Shown: piece after piece, positions 43,292 to 52,524 of the stretch
Layout: each line of letters opens with the position of its first letter
Position numbering within the stretch: position 1 is the stretch's first letter
DNA from: CAZDBA01 sp964503615
Lineage (GTDB): Bacteria; Planctomycetota; Planctomycetia; Pirellulales; Pirellulaceae
Assembly: GCA_964503615.1 (NCBI GenBank)
Contig: CAZDBA010000007.1
Span: forward strand, 1 to 54,079
Reading direction: 5' to 3'
Length of the DNA stretch: 54,079 nt
Made by a program: the position numbers and the translations under genes
The notes under the pieces: generated by a model
What the model was told of the DNA's origin: nothing
Databases searched by the model: none
Seen by the model: only the letters and a program-made list of their open reading frames with translations

Positions 43292-45451
43292 TTAGTCTTT
43301 TGTTGGTTGGCAGTAGCGGTCAAGCCAATCGAAAAAGAGGCGTTGCCAGAGGACACCGTTTTGTGGGGTCAGGACCCAATGGCCTTCGTCAGGAAAATAC
43401 AGGAATCTTGAGGGAACTCCTTGGATCTGTGCGGCTGAAAACGCTTCCATGCCCTGAGTCACAGGCACGCGAAAATCTTTTTCACCATGGATTACCATCA
43501 AAGGTGTTTTCCAGTTTCCAACAAATCGGTGCGGCGAAAACCGTTCGTATTGTTTCTTCACCACATCATCTTTCCAATAGGCTCCGCCCATTTCCCAATT
43601 CATAAAGAACAGTTCTTCTGTCGAACCATACATCGATTCGAGGTTGAATACGCCGCAATGAGCGATCATGGTGCAAAACCGATCGGCGTGATTTCCCATT
43701 AGCCAATAGACGCTGTAACCGCCATAGCTGGCTCCGACTGCGGCGACTCGTTTTGAGTCTACGTATGGTTCGCGAACCATTTCATCGGTGGCCGACAGCA
43801 AGTCTTGCATCGCTTGTCCGCCCCAATCTTGGCTGATCTGATCGTTCCACTCGCGACCGAAGCCAGGTAATCCACGTCGGTTGGGGGCGACCACGACGTA
43901 GCCTTGAGCTGCCATCAAGTGGAAATTCCAGCGATATGAAAACGACTGGCCAATCTGGGCTTGAGGCCCGCCTTGGCAATAAGTGATAAGCGGCCATTCC
44001 TTTTCCGGGTCAAAGTTAGGCGGGTAAATTACCCAGCAATGGATCTTTTTGCCGTCGGTCGCGTCGACCCATCGCTCTTCGACCGTTGGCACTTCCAAGT
44101 CGGCAAAAAACTCGTCGTTGATATTTGAGACGACTTTGTCCGCTTTGTCAGACAACGACAATACTGAAATTTCGTTGGGCCGAAGCATCGAGCTTTTCGT
44201 GCATAGCGCCGATTTACCTTCTTCGCCCAAGAGCTGGACAAGGTTCCAATTGAAACGACCTTCGGAAACTTGTGTCACGCTCGTATCGTCTATCTGTAAA
44301 GAAAAGAGTTGAGTGGTTCCTTGGTGTTCGCTTTTAAAGAAAATTGATTTCGAATCGGTTGACCAGATCGCTCCATGAGTTGTCTGGTCTAAGCCCGTAG
44401 TGACTTCTTTGATCTTTCCTGATTCACGGTCCAGCAACATGATTCGATTTCGGTCCGCTTCGAAACCAGCTCGTTCCATCGAATGAAAGGCGAGGTATTT
44501 CCCGTCGGGAGAATAAGTCGGATCGTTATCGAAGCCGGGATTGCTCTCGGTGATGTTTTTCGCGGGCTGGTCGCCCTCGATGTCCTGAAGGTAAATATTG
44601 CTGTCGGTCGATTCGGCTTGGCTGGCAGAGATTTTGGTCGTATAGGCGATCTGCTTTCCGTCGGGGGACCATGCGAATTGTTCACTTCCTCCAAAGGGCT
44701 GCAGCGGGCAATCTCCATGAATGTCTGCCATCAGATCACGCAACTCGGTAGCACGACCTTCCTCGTTCAATTCAGCTACGTGTAAGTGTGTATATTTGTA
44801 GTCGTGCCAACTGTTCCAATGTCGATACATCAAGCCGTCGATGATTCGAGCATCGGCTTTCGGCAAGTCCGGAAACAGTTCGTTCACGTTCTTGTCCATT
44901 TTGATTTCGGTCGTGAAGGCGATACGTGTGCTGTCGGGGCTGACCTTTAGATTCGCAACACCCGATTCGACATTGGTCACTTGTAGCATGTTGCCGGAAT
45001 CGGGGTCCAACGACCAGGCTTGTGGATTGGTCGCGATATCTGTGATTCCATTTTCGTCGACGGGGGTATTCTCATCGACCACAATCTCCCCACTGCTTTG
45101 TCCAACCAGAAACAACCGGGTGCCGGTGGCGGTCTCTGACCACTGAACGGAATCAACACTTTTCCAGTTGTCGATCAGGATGATGTCCAAGTTGGAGGTA
45201 AGATTCAAAAGGTGCAAACTGGATCGCCCCGAATTTTCAGCCAGGTCATAGCTTCGCACGGTGTATGCAATAAGGTTGCCATCAGCGCTAGCGGCAACGT
45301 TGCCCAATCGGCCCAACTGCCACAGCAACTCTGGGTTCATCCGTTTTTTCTCCGCGGAGGTTTGATCTTCTTGCCCATCAGCACGATTTAATGCGCAGAA
45401 CAATATCACCATTGTGATGAGTGTAAAAACAGATCTACACGTTAAGTTCAT
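43292..45451 (-). CDS. S9 family prolyl oligopeptidase-like peptidase, exported
   Basis: 719-residue exported peptidase. A signal peptide (NLTCRSVFTLITMVILFC) precedes an N-terminal beta-propeller built of WD/PD40-like blades (FAWSPDGKQIAYTT, PTYSPDGKYLAFHS). The C-terminal alpha/beta hydrolase domain has Ser575 in GASYGGYSV, Asp in HGEKDFRVP, and His in PDEGHWV. This matches acylaminoacyl-peptidase/DPP4-like S9 enzymes that process short peptides. An upstream in-frame ATG (45475) exists, but AGAGGT five bases before 45451 decides the start. The small hypothetical gene follows. Confidence 0.95.
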   Translation of the reverse strand: MNLTCRSVFTLITMVILFCALNRADGQEDQTSAEKKRMNPELLWQLGRLGNVAASADGNLIAYTVRSYDLAENSGRSSLHLLNLTSNLDIILIDNWKSVDSVQWSETATGTRLFLVGQSSGEIVVDENTPVDENGITDIATNPQAWSLDPDSGNMLQVTNVESGVANLKVSPDSTRIAFTTEIKMDKNVNELFPDLPKADARIIDGLMYRHWNSWHDYKYTHLHVAELNEEGRATELRDLMADIHGDCPLQPFGGSEQFAWSPDGKQIAYTTKISASQAESTDSNIYLQDIEGDQPAKNITESNPGFDNDPTYSPDGKYLAFHSMERAGFEADRNRIMLLDRESGKIKEVTTGLDQTTHGAIWSTDSKSIFFKSEHQGTTQLFSLQIDDTSVTQVSEGRFNWNLVQLLGEEGKSALCTKSSMLRPNEISVLSLSDKADKVVSNINDEFFADLEVPTVEERWVDATDGKKIHCWVIYPPNFDPEKEWPLITYCQGGPQAQIGQSFSYRWNFHLMAAQGYVVVAPNRRGLPGFGREWNDQISQDWGGQAMQDLLSATDEMVREPYVDSKRVAAVGASYGGYSVYWLMGNHADRFCTMIAHCGVFNLESMYGSTEELFFMNWEMGGAYWKDDVVKKQYERFSPHRFVGNWKTPLMVIHGEKDFRVPVTQGMEAFSAAQIQGVPSRFLYFPDEGHWVLTPQNGVLWQRLFFDWLDRYCQPTKD

Positions 45452-45790
45452 TTTTACCTCTTGGTCGTGTCTCACGATTGTCGAGCGTAAATATAGACGT
45501 TATCCATTTCAGAATCACCCGCCCCCGAATCAAGTTTGTGCCTGATAAGGTGCTTCGGCCCTGTAATTCGGCCCCTTTTTTATTCTCTCGATTTCAGTAA
45601 GGTCCTGATTTCGTCATGTTTCAATTCCCGCCAAATTTTATGGGGAATGGATAGTAAAATAAGGGCAGTTTTGGGTGACCTATTGAACATTTCTCGTCTT
45701 GGCTTTGGGGGCGTTAACTGACTTTCTACCTGCTTGACTTTGAACCTGAATGACGATCAACTTTCTTCGACTTTGATAGTGAAAGTAAAA
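45452..45790 (+). other. Intergenic region between divergent genes
   Basis: About 340 bases between the divergent S9 peptidase and HExxH peptidase genes. It must hold both promoters. A small GGCC/GGCC hairpin with a following T run near 45566-45592 could be a weak terminator or attenuator. No coding frame is convincing. Confidence 0.45.
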
Positions 45791-46591
45791 ATGAATACCT
45801 GCATGTCTTTAAATAGTATTTTTTTATCAGTGGTTTTTGCGATCAGCTTGACCGCCAGTCTTGTTGCGCAAACGAAATCAACGGAATCAAAAGAATCTGC
45901 AGCGCAAGAACCGGAAGTGGAGCAGGTCGAACAGGATGATGACCTTGCAGCGGCTTACGAATCGGTTGAGTTGCGAGGTTGGACGTTGATGGTCAATCGG
46001 CAGTTAAAGGCGGACAAGCCGGATTTGACCGCAACGTATTTAGAACTGATGGATGTTCAACTGAGGCGGGTGGAGGACGTCGTGCCTGCCGAACCGCTGC
46101 GCCATTTGAAAACGGTCCGGATTTGGGCAAACCCTGTCTATGAAAATGTCAAACCGACTGCTGAGTACCATCCCGGTCTCGAATTTTTAAAGAAGCAGAA
46201 CCGAGTCACTGCCATGGTTAAGTGCATTGAAATAACGAACGTCGATCGGTTCAGGTTCCAATGTAAACGGATGCCTTACATGGTCCTGCACGAGCTTGCG
46301 CATGCGTATCACGACCAAGTGCTCGGGTTTAATGATACTCGAATCCGTGATGCGTTCGAAGCGGCGGAAGCCTCCGGCGGTTACGACGAAGTTGATCGTT
46401 TCAACGGGAATAAGATCGTTAAAGACAGAGCTTATGCTTTGTCTAACCACAAAGAATATTTTGCCGAGTCGACCGAAGCGTACTTTGGCAGGAACGACTT
46501 TTATCCATTTACTCGAAAAGACCTTCAGCATCATGATCCTGGAATGCTCACGCTGCTGGAAGAAGTTTGGCAGGTCAACGCGGAAGAGTAG
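45791..46591 (+). CDS. Secreted HExxH zinc metallopeptidase-like protein
   Basis: 266 residues with a signal peptide (CMSLNSIFLSVVFAISLTASLVAQ). The zinc motif HELAH (H167, E168, H171) lies in YMVLHELAHAYHDQ. A downstream Glu in HKEYFAESTEAYFG (E222/E226) can supply the third ligand, as in anthrax-lethal-factor-type (ATLF) and related gluzincin peptidases. An acidic Glu-rich linker follows the signal peptide. The natural substrate is unknown. The frame begins at 45734, but the signal peptide fits the ATG at 45791. Weak ribosome site. Confidence 0.85.
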   Translation: MNTCMSLNSIFLSVVFAISLTASLVAQTKSTESKESAAQEPEVEQVEQDDDLAAAYESVELRGWTLMVNRQLKADKPDLTATYLELMDVQLRRVEDVVPAEPLRHLKTVRIWANPVYENVKPTAEYHPGLEFLKKQNRVTAMVKCIEITNVDRFRFQCKRMPYMVLHELAHAYHDQVLGFNDTRIRDAFEAAEASGGYDEVDRFNGNKIVKDRAYALSNHKEYFAESTEAYFGRNDFYPFTRKDLQHHDPGMLTLLEEVWQVNAEE

Positions 46592-46908
46592 CTCTCTTCG
46601 TCGGTTCCCGACGCGCAATTGGAAACCCGGCGCGTTAGCGAGGATACAGCTTGGTTTCGTGTCCCGCAAAATGTAGCTGGACTCACCAGAGTTCAGGCGC
46701 GCTGGCAATTCACCCGAAGTCTGGTGGTATCGGCTACGTTGATTTACGTGCTTTTTAGGCCAGCCAATAATCTAAGAATCGTTCAATCTTTCACTAACTT
46801 GCCGATCACCCTCTCGCGCGTTGAGACTTAGAGCTCTACGGTTTAAATTGTAGGGTCTTTGTGCGGACTTCGCATCTTATCGCCCTTTTCTAATCAGGCC
46901 ATGGCAAC
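46592..46908 (+). other. Intergenic region with dispersed repeat
   Basis: No gene. At 46621-46645 it carries GGAAACCCGGCGCGTTAGCGAGG, close to repeats near 3570 and 3760. The rest shows no structure I recognise apart from the promoter region of the amidohydrolase gene. Confidence 0.6.
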
Positions 46909-48600
46909 ATGTTTCGCAACCCTTTGCAACTTTCCCTCATCATTTGCTTTATCGGAATCTGCTTTCCGTTACACGCTTGGCAACTGAACCCGGCTCCAGA
47001 CCGACGAGATGACGAGGGGCAAGGCCCATTCCAATCGCTGGTCATCAAAGGTTGTATCGTGATCGATGGAACGGGCGCTCCACCTCGCGGTCCTATAAAC
47101 ATATTGGTGACCGGGAACCGAATCGCGAAAATTTTTTCGGGTCCTGTTCCTGATGACGTCGAGCAAGTACTGGATGCGACTGGGATGTATTTGCTGCCGG
47201 GGTTTGTCGACATGCATGCTCATGCTGGCGATGCGAAAAAGGCTCCAGACGCCGAGTACTGTTACAAACTTTGGCTGGGGCATGGTGTAACGACGGTGCG
47301 CGGCGTTCCTCTCAGTGGTGACAACGAATGGGTGATTTCAGAGCAACAACGGAGTTTTCAAAACCAGATCGTAGCGCCGAGAATTATCAATTACCAACGG
47401 CCTCCTTCCGATTTGCGCACCGCAGAGGAAGCGACTCGTTGGGTTGCTGAAGCACCAGGGCGCGGTATCGAGGGTTTGAAATTAAACGCTTACCGCCCGG
47501 AGATTATGAAAGCTCTGCTTGTTGAAGCAAAACGATTACGTATGGGGTCGGTAGCTCATCTTGCTCAAACCGGTGTCGCCAATATGGACGCAATGGACGC
47601 GGCGCGGCTGGGGTTGGGCACGGTCACCCATTTCTACGGTCATTTCGAAGCGTTACTAAAAGACCACACAGTGCAACCGTTTCCCGCCGACTACAACTAC
47701 AACAACGAGCAAGATCGGTTCGGTCAGGTCGCTCGGCTTTGGGACAAGATCCATCCGCCGGGCAGCCCGGAATGGAAGGCTTATTTGCAGGAGCACTTGG
47801 AACTGGGAACCGTTTTCGACCCGACGCTGACAATCTATTCAGCCGGTCGCGATTTGATGCGTGCAAGAACCGCCGATTGGCACGACGAGTATACTTTGCC
47901 TTCATTGATGGCCTTCTTTGAACCCAGCCGAGTAAACCATGGCTCGTTCTGGTTCAACTGGACCACCGCAGACGAAATCGAGTGGAAAAATTTCTACCGC
48001 GTCTGGATGCAATTAGTGAACGACTACAAAAAAATGGGTGGTCGTGTCACGACAGGCGCAGATTCCGGATTCATATACGATACGTATGGATTTGGCTACA
48101 TCGAGGAACTTGAATTGTTGCAAGAGGCAGGGTTTCACCCGCTGGAAGTGATCCAAGCTGCAACGATGAACGGAGCCGAGACGATTTTTGAGCCGAAGCG
48201 GGCACCGATCCAGTTCGGGGTGATTCGTGAGGGCTTGTTGGCGGACATGATTCTGGTCGAAGAAAATCCATTGGCGAATTTTAAAGTTCTTTTTGGAAAC
48301 GGAACGATCCGGTTGGATGAGAAAAGTGGTGAAGTCAAACGAGTCGGCGGCGTTCGCTGGACAATCAAAGACGGAATTATCTACGACGCAATCCAGTTGC
48401 GTGAAGACATAAAAAAAATGGTGGCGGCTCAAAGGAAATCCGGAAACTCGGACACAGAAAAAGAGGCAACGGAAAAAGAGCCGCCTGGGAAACAGTCATC
48501 CGAAAAACAGTCGCCTGAGAAAGAGTCACCCGAAAATGAGAGTGGCAAGGAAGCAGAGAAAACTGACGAAGAAGAAACTGGCAATAATTCGCAACAGTGA
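46909..48600 (+). CDS. Secreted amidohydrolase with charged repeat tail
   Basis: 563-residue exported metal-dependent hydrolase of the amidohydrolase superfamily. Signal peptide: FRNPLQLSLIICFIGICFPLHA. The metal ligands are visible as HxH in GFVDMHAHAGD, His in VTHFYGHFEALL, and Asp in VTTGADSGF. The outer beta-sandwich begins VIKGCIVIDGTGAPP. The substrate is unknown; relatives include imidazolonepropionase-like and prolidase-like enzymes. The last 60 residues are a low-complexity tail of K/E/S/P pentads (EKESPEN and similar), probably a flexible spacer. The gene seems monocistronic. Confidence 0.92.
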   Translation: MFRNPLQLSLIICFIGICFPLHAWQLNPAPDRRDDEGQGPFQSLVIKGCIVIDGTGAPPRGPINILVTGNRIAKIFSGPVPDDVEQVLDATGMYLLPGFVDMHAHAGDAKKAPDAEYCYKLWLGHGVTTVRGVPLSGDNEWVISEQQRSFQNQIVAPRIINYQRPPSDLRTAEEATRWVAEAPGRGIEGLKLNAYRPEIMKALLVEAKRLRMGSVAHLAQTGVANMDAMDAARLGLGTVTHFYGHFEALLKDHTVQPFPADYNYNNEQDRFGQVARLWDKIHPPGSPEWKAYLQEHLELGTVFDPTLTIYSAGRDLMRARTADWHDEYTLPSLMAFFEPSRVNHGSFWFNWTTADEIEWKNFYRVWMQLVNDYKKMGGRVTTGADSGFIYDTYGFGYIEELELLQEAGFHPLEVIQAATMNGAETIFEPKRAPIQFGVIREGLLADMILVEENPLANFKVLFGNGTIRLDEKSGEVKRVGGVRWTIKDGIIYDAIQLREDIKKMVAAQRKSGNSDTEKEATEKEPPGKQSSEKQSPEKESPENESGKEAEKTDEEETGNNSQQ

Positions 48601-48723
48601 ATAGAGCTCAATGCCAACACTTGATTCGCCGAACATGATCGGCCCGCCGTTTCTGTTCCCGAAGTTCGACGCGGTCCCAGATCTTTTCGGCAACTGGCAT
48701 TCAATTGAGAAAGTTGATTTTGG

Positions 48724-49743
48724 CTACAGTAAATCTTGAATCGGTTGGATGTAGAGTTTTTGATACATCATGATAATTGTGACAGCCAAAACCAAACCGA
48801 CCAGCAACATCACCAGCACCATGCCGATCTTGCCAATCAGTTTAAGATTGTTTTCGGCCGTCAGTTGGAGATCTTTCGAGGCCTTGTCCATCGATTCAGC
48901 AAGTTCCCCCGCCATTTCACCGTTGGAAACATAGTGCATGAACTCTTGAGGAAAAGCACTCGTCTGGGTCATTGTCGAAGTAAAGTCCTGTCCCTGTTGA
49001 ATCGCATCACACATTGGGGACCCGTGTTTTTCGTAGTAGTGATTCTGGGTACTCTTAACCGCCAGCTGCATTGTTTTCACCGCACTCATCCCGGCGTTTT
49101 CGGCAACGGACATCGTCCAGGCAAACCGCGAGAGAGCCATCGCTTGGAGCGTTGAGCCAATCAATGGAATTCGCCGGGCGATTTCCATCGGGTAGATGCC
49201 AAACCAACCGTTTTTGAATCCTACAAACAGGATACCAATCGCGGTAGAAAACAAAAGAACGACCGCGCAGTAAATCAAAAATGCACCGGTCGCACTTCCC
49301 GTCCCGAACGTAATCATCGGTTCGCTGTTGGTAAACGAAGCAACCATCCCCAACCCCAAAATCAGCAAGCCGATAATTACAATTGCAGCCAGCAGCTCAA
49401 ATGCGGGCCACGATATCGACATCAGGAAATTGTTGCGAAATTTAACCAGTCCATCGTAATGAAGTGAAAGTCGACGAAACGACTCATCCATTTTTCCGCC
49501 CGTCTCCCCTGCTTCGACTACAGCAAGTGCCAGATCAGGAAAGTAGTTAACCGATTGCATCGAATCGGCCAAGCTTTGGCCAGCCTGAAGTTTCGTCGCG
49601 ATCTCTTGCATTTTCGCGCGATGTGTGGAGCTGCCTATATTGCTTTCGTTTTGAAAGCTCGTGAGGATATTGCCCCCAGCTGCGTAACTGGTTGCCAAAC
49701 GATGAAACAGCTTGGCCATTTGAGACTTGGAAATTTGAGCCAT
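48724..49743 (-). CDS. Type II secretion / type IV pilus inner-membrane F-type protein
   Basis: 339-residue T2SF/PilC/GspF-like protein with two F domains. The first covers residues about 10-110 (MAKLFHRLATSYAAGGNI...SVNYFPDLALAVVEAGETGG). The second covers about 205-310 (LSRFAWTMSVAENAGMSAVKTM...FMHYVSNGEMAGELAESM). Three membrane helices are visible, the last at the C-terminus. It is the platform protein that works with GspE/PilB ATPase; none is adjacent, so it is an orphan here. The frame extends to 49830, but the family start fits the ATG at 49743. The DUF1559 pseudopilin in this window may be a client (inference). Confidence 0.9.
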   Translation of the reverse strand: MAQISKSQMAKLFHRLATSYAAGGNILTSFQNESNIGSSTHRAKMQEIATKLQAGQSLADSMQSVNYFPDLALAVVEAGETGGKMDESFRRLSLHYDGLVKFRNNFLMSISWPAFELLAAIVIIGLLILGLGMVASFTNSEPMITFGTGSATGAFLIYCAVVLLFSTAIGILFVGFKNGWFGIYPMEIARRIPLIGSTLQAMALSRFAWTMSVAENAGMSAVKTMQLAVKSTQNHYYEKHGSPMCDAIQQGQDFTSTMTQTSAFPQEFMHYVSNGEMAGELAESMDKASKDLQLTAENNLKLIGKIGMVLVMLLVGLVLAVTIIMMYQKLYIQPIQDLL

Positions 49744-50007
49744 GGAGCAACAAGTCGAGAAAAGAAAGTGCGAAAAGGCTACGCGAACCAGCGGAGCGGA
49801 CTTCCTGATTTTGGTTTGCCCAAGGGGCACTTGTCAAATCAACCAGCCAAGAACGTGACAAAGGCCACCAGGAATGGAATCCCGCGCGGCCTTTGAACAC
49901 TTAGATCGGATCAAATGAATGATCCTTGTCGTTGGACAGTTTCCATTCCTCGGAAAGCGTGAGGTTCGTTGGATGGATGCCGTCGTTCAACTATTTTCAA
50001 ATATTGA

Positions 50008-50964
50008 TTATCTTGAAATCGTAAAACCAAACAGGATTTGGTGAATAAAGATCGCATCACCTTGGTTGTCCACCGCCGCTGGTCCGGCTCCAACGCCTTC
50101 ATCATCACCGCTAAGGCCAAGCCAGCTCGCTTCGTAGCCAACGTATGACTGAAGTGCACCTGGCACGATATCGTGTATCACCCGTCCGCCAACTTCTCCA
50201 ATAAAGGATGCAACCGTTTGATCTCGTTCAGTAAATGACGCAAACCCTGCACTGTTTGAAAAATTGTCGCTGAATTCGATTCGGTTAGCGAATCCGGCGA
50301 ATTTTCCGTGCGTTCGAACGAAGATAGACTGCGAAAGTTGCATACGGAACTCACCACCGATTTGGGCGCCGATCATGGAGTTTGTTGTTCGTGTGTCATT
50401 TTGAGAAGTGAACATCATCCCGCCAACTGTTGCTGCTGTGTCGAAAACGATGTCTTCTTCCAAGCGGAAGTATCGAGGGCCAGCGAAAACCGTGACGCTT
50501 CGGTTCAACGGTCGCCTGAAGTTAAACTCAACACTCGCTAAGTCTGAGTCATAGTCGATATTGAGGCTGTCTAGTTCAGTCGCGTTGAACAACGGAGAGA
50601 ACAGGTTGTCGCCGGTAAACGATGTGTCGGTGTCGAAGTTGACGATAGTGGCCTCGGCGTCCCACGCTCCAATCCTGTCACTTACTCCTCCAAAAGCGAC
50701 GTTGGTACCAAACGAAGTTTGTTGGTCCGTAATGTCTTCGATCGTTAGCAGAATTTGGTTGCTGATGCTGTCTGCCAAAACCACGGTATTGTTGCTGATT
50801 CCGGGGCGATCAAAAACTGCACCGCCAACATCGACCCAAAAATTGGTATTGGGATTGGTATCATGCCACGCCCTAGGAAAGCTCCCACCCCGCTGTGCAT
50901 TTGCAAGTTCGCAAATACCCATCGCAATGAGTGCGAAAGTAAAAATTGTCGTTAACAATCTCAC
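50008..50964 (-). CDS. BBP7-type outer-membrane beta-barrel protein
   Basis: 318 residues from a GTG with an excellent Shine-Dalgarno (GGAGGAAAAGGC) on the minus strand. The frame is open back to 51039. A signal peptide (RLLTTIFTFALIAMGICELANAQ) is followed by alternating amphipathic strands (SVTVFAGPRYFRLEEDI, IGAQIGGEFRMQLSQSIFVRTHGKFAGF). The last strand ends in an aromatic-rich terminus (FLFGFTISR-like) expected for outer-membrane insertion. This matches the BBP7/Lpg1974-like barrel family common in planctomycetes. The ligand or pore function is unknown. Confidence 0.85.
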   Translation of the reverse strand: MRLLTTIFTFALIAMGICELANAQRGGSFPRAWHDTNPNTNFWVDVGGAVFDRPGISNNTVVLADSISNQILLTIEDITDQQTSFGTNVAFGGVSDRIGAWDAEATIVNFDTDTSFTGDNLFSPLFNATELDSLNIDYDSDLASVEFNFRRPLNRSVTVFAGPRYFRLEEDIVFDTAATVGGMMFTSQNDTRTTNSMIGAQIGGEFRMQLSQSIFVRTHGKFAGFANRIEFSDNFSNSAGFASFTERDQTVASFIGEVGGRVIHDIVPGALQSYVGYEASWLGLSGDDEGVGAGPAAVDNQGDAIFIHQILFGFTISR

Positions 50965-51256
50965 GCCTTTTCCTCCGGACGTTGCTCGTAGCGCAAAAAT
51001 CTTTGTATGCACAATTGGATCGGTCCGAATTAACCGCACAATGAAGAGGACTGATATCGGCGGAAGGGTTCGCGCTAATTACCTATTGTGAAAAAAGCCC
51101 AGTTAGTACGAGGCAAGATTCTGTTTACGTATCAAATGAGATAACTTGCGGCGGCTTTGAGGCTGGATTCGATCGAACGATCAAGGTGTTAGCCTGCTTT
51201 TGTTCAGTAACTGGCGCGAAGCACCGTGATCCTGGGCGAGGTAAAGTCGAAAAAGG

Positions 51257-51850
51257 CTAGTTTGCTAGCGGGTCGATCTTAGAGACAGAGTCATCTCGTT
51301 TTCCAGCGAACATGATTTGGTTTCCAACTTGTGAGCAAGCAGATCGCCAAATCTCCTCAGGAGTTTCGAATATGTCGTCGGCTTGGCAATCAAGAGTTAA
51401 CCAACCGCCGGCTTGGATCTCCCGTTCCAATTGGCCGGGCCCCCACCCTGCATATCCGCTAAAGATTTTGATCGATTCGGTGTGCTCGGTTATCAACTCG
51501 CCTAAAAGATCTTTGGTGACTGACAGCCAGATTCCTGGCAAAATCTGACGTTCTACATTGCCTAGATTATTACTGTGCAAGCCCATTAGCGGCCCTTCGA
51601 CCGGCCCACCGGCATGGATCGGGTGATCAGCAAACTTGCTGCCCACTGCGATGTCGTCCCAGACGTCAGCAAAGGTTACATTCGAAGGGCGATTCAGGAT
51701 AACGCCGCCAGCGCCCGTCCGATCGTGGTGAAACAACAGAGAAACGGACCGGAAGAAATTCGAGTCCATTAACTCTGGGGTGGCGATGAGTAATTTTCCG
51801 GTGTGAAATTCCACGATTTCCTCACTTGGGCCGTTCTGGATCGTCGACAT
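51257..51850 (-). CDS. YqgE/AlgH family protein
   Basis: 197 residues of the UPF0301 family. It has the family blocks GKLLIATPELMDSNFFRSVSLLFHHD, GGVILNRPS, GGPVEGP and FSGYAGWGPGQLEREIQAGGW. It is soluble. The function is unproven; in Pseudomonas AlgH affects alginate regulation. The gene stands alone between the BBP7 barrel and the divergent bL31 gene. Confidence 0.95.
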   Translation of the reverse strand: MSTIQNGPSEEIVEFHTGKLLIATPELMDSNFFRSVSLLFHHDRTGAGGVILNRPSNVTFADVWDDIAVGSKFADHPIHAGGPVEGPLMGLHSNNLGNVERQILPGIWLSVTKDLLGELITEHTESIKIFSGYAGWGPGQLEREIQAGGWLTLDCQADDIFETPEEIWRSACSQVGNQIMFAGKRDDSVSKIDPLAN

Positions 51851-52050
51851 AATCTTACACGTTTGACAGCGATTCGGCTAAAAGTTGCCTCCCAAAATAT
51901 GGGCAAATCAACACTTTTGAGCCTTTGAAGAACTCACTGCTTTCGCTAAACTGTACGATCTTTTGAGAGCCAGATTGCTGGGCTCGATCTACCATTTTGC
52001 ACTGAATCGTATCAGTGTTGTCCCATTTGACAATTGAACCGTTAACGATA

Positions 52051-52332
52051 ATGAAAACTGACATTCACCCAGAATACCGCGACGTTGTTTTTAAAGACAA
52101 ACAAGCCGATTTTTCCATTCTGACTCGCTCAACTATCAAGACAAACGATACGATCAAGTGGGAAGACGGCAACGAATACCCCGTGTATTACGTCGACATC
52201 TCAAGCGCTTCCCATCCTTTTTACACTGGCAAGCAGCAGTTTGTTGACACTTTGGGCCGCGTCGAGAAATTCAAGCAGAAATTCGGCGGCAATTACAAAT
52301 CAGCGCAGAAGAAAAAGAAGGTCAAGAAGTAG
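52051..52332 (+). CDS. rpmE2: 50S ribosomal protein L31 type B
   Basis: 93 residues starting MKTDIHPEYRDVVFKD, the bL31 signature. It is the long B-type with SASHPFYTGKQQFVDTLGRVEKFKQKFG and a Lys-rich tail. The CxxC zinc pairs of the A-type are absent. In other bacteria the zinc-free form replaces the zinc form when zinc is scarce; here no second copy is visible in the window, so it may be the only L31. The frame opens at 52015, but the family start is the ATG at 52051. A strong terminator follows. Confidence 0.97.
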   Translation: MKTDIHPEYRDVVFKDKQADFSILTRSTIKTNDTIKWEDGNEYPVYYVDISSASHPFYTGKQQFVDTLGRVEKFKQKFGGNYKSAQKKKKVKK

Positions 52333-52377
52333 ACCCAGGTGGTTTTCTACGCAGAAACTTGGCTGACATTTTGATAC

Positions 52378-52411
52378 TTAAAACGCGAGTCATTCGACTC
52401 GCGTTTTTTTA
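52378..52411 (+). terminator. Rho-independent terminator of rpmE2
   Basis: Stem AAAACGCGAGT / ACTCGCGTTTT with a six-base loop and a T run. Confidence 0.93.
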
Positions 52412-52524
52412 TGACATCTCGCTTTTCTTGAGTTGGGTCAAGAAGATTGGACACTTCGTGACCGACTCGTCGTTTAACTTTGCATCGTTCGCCACTGACG
52501 CTAATTCGCTTTTGAAAGGGAATT

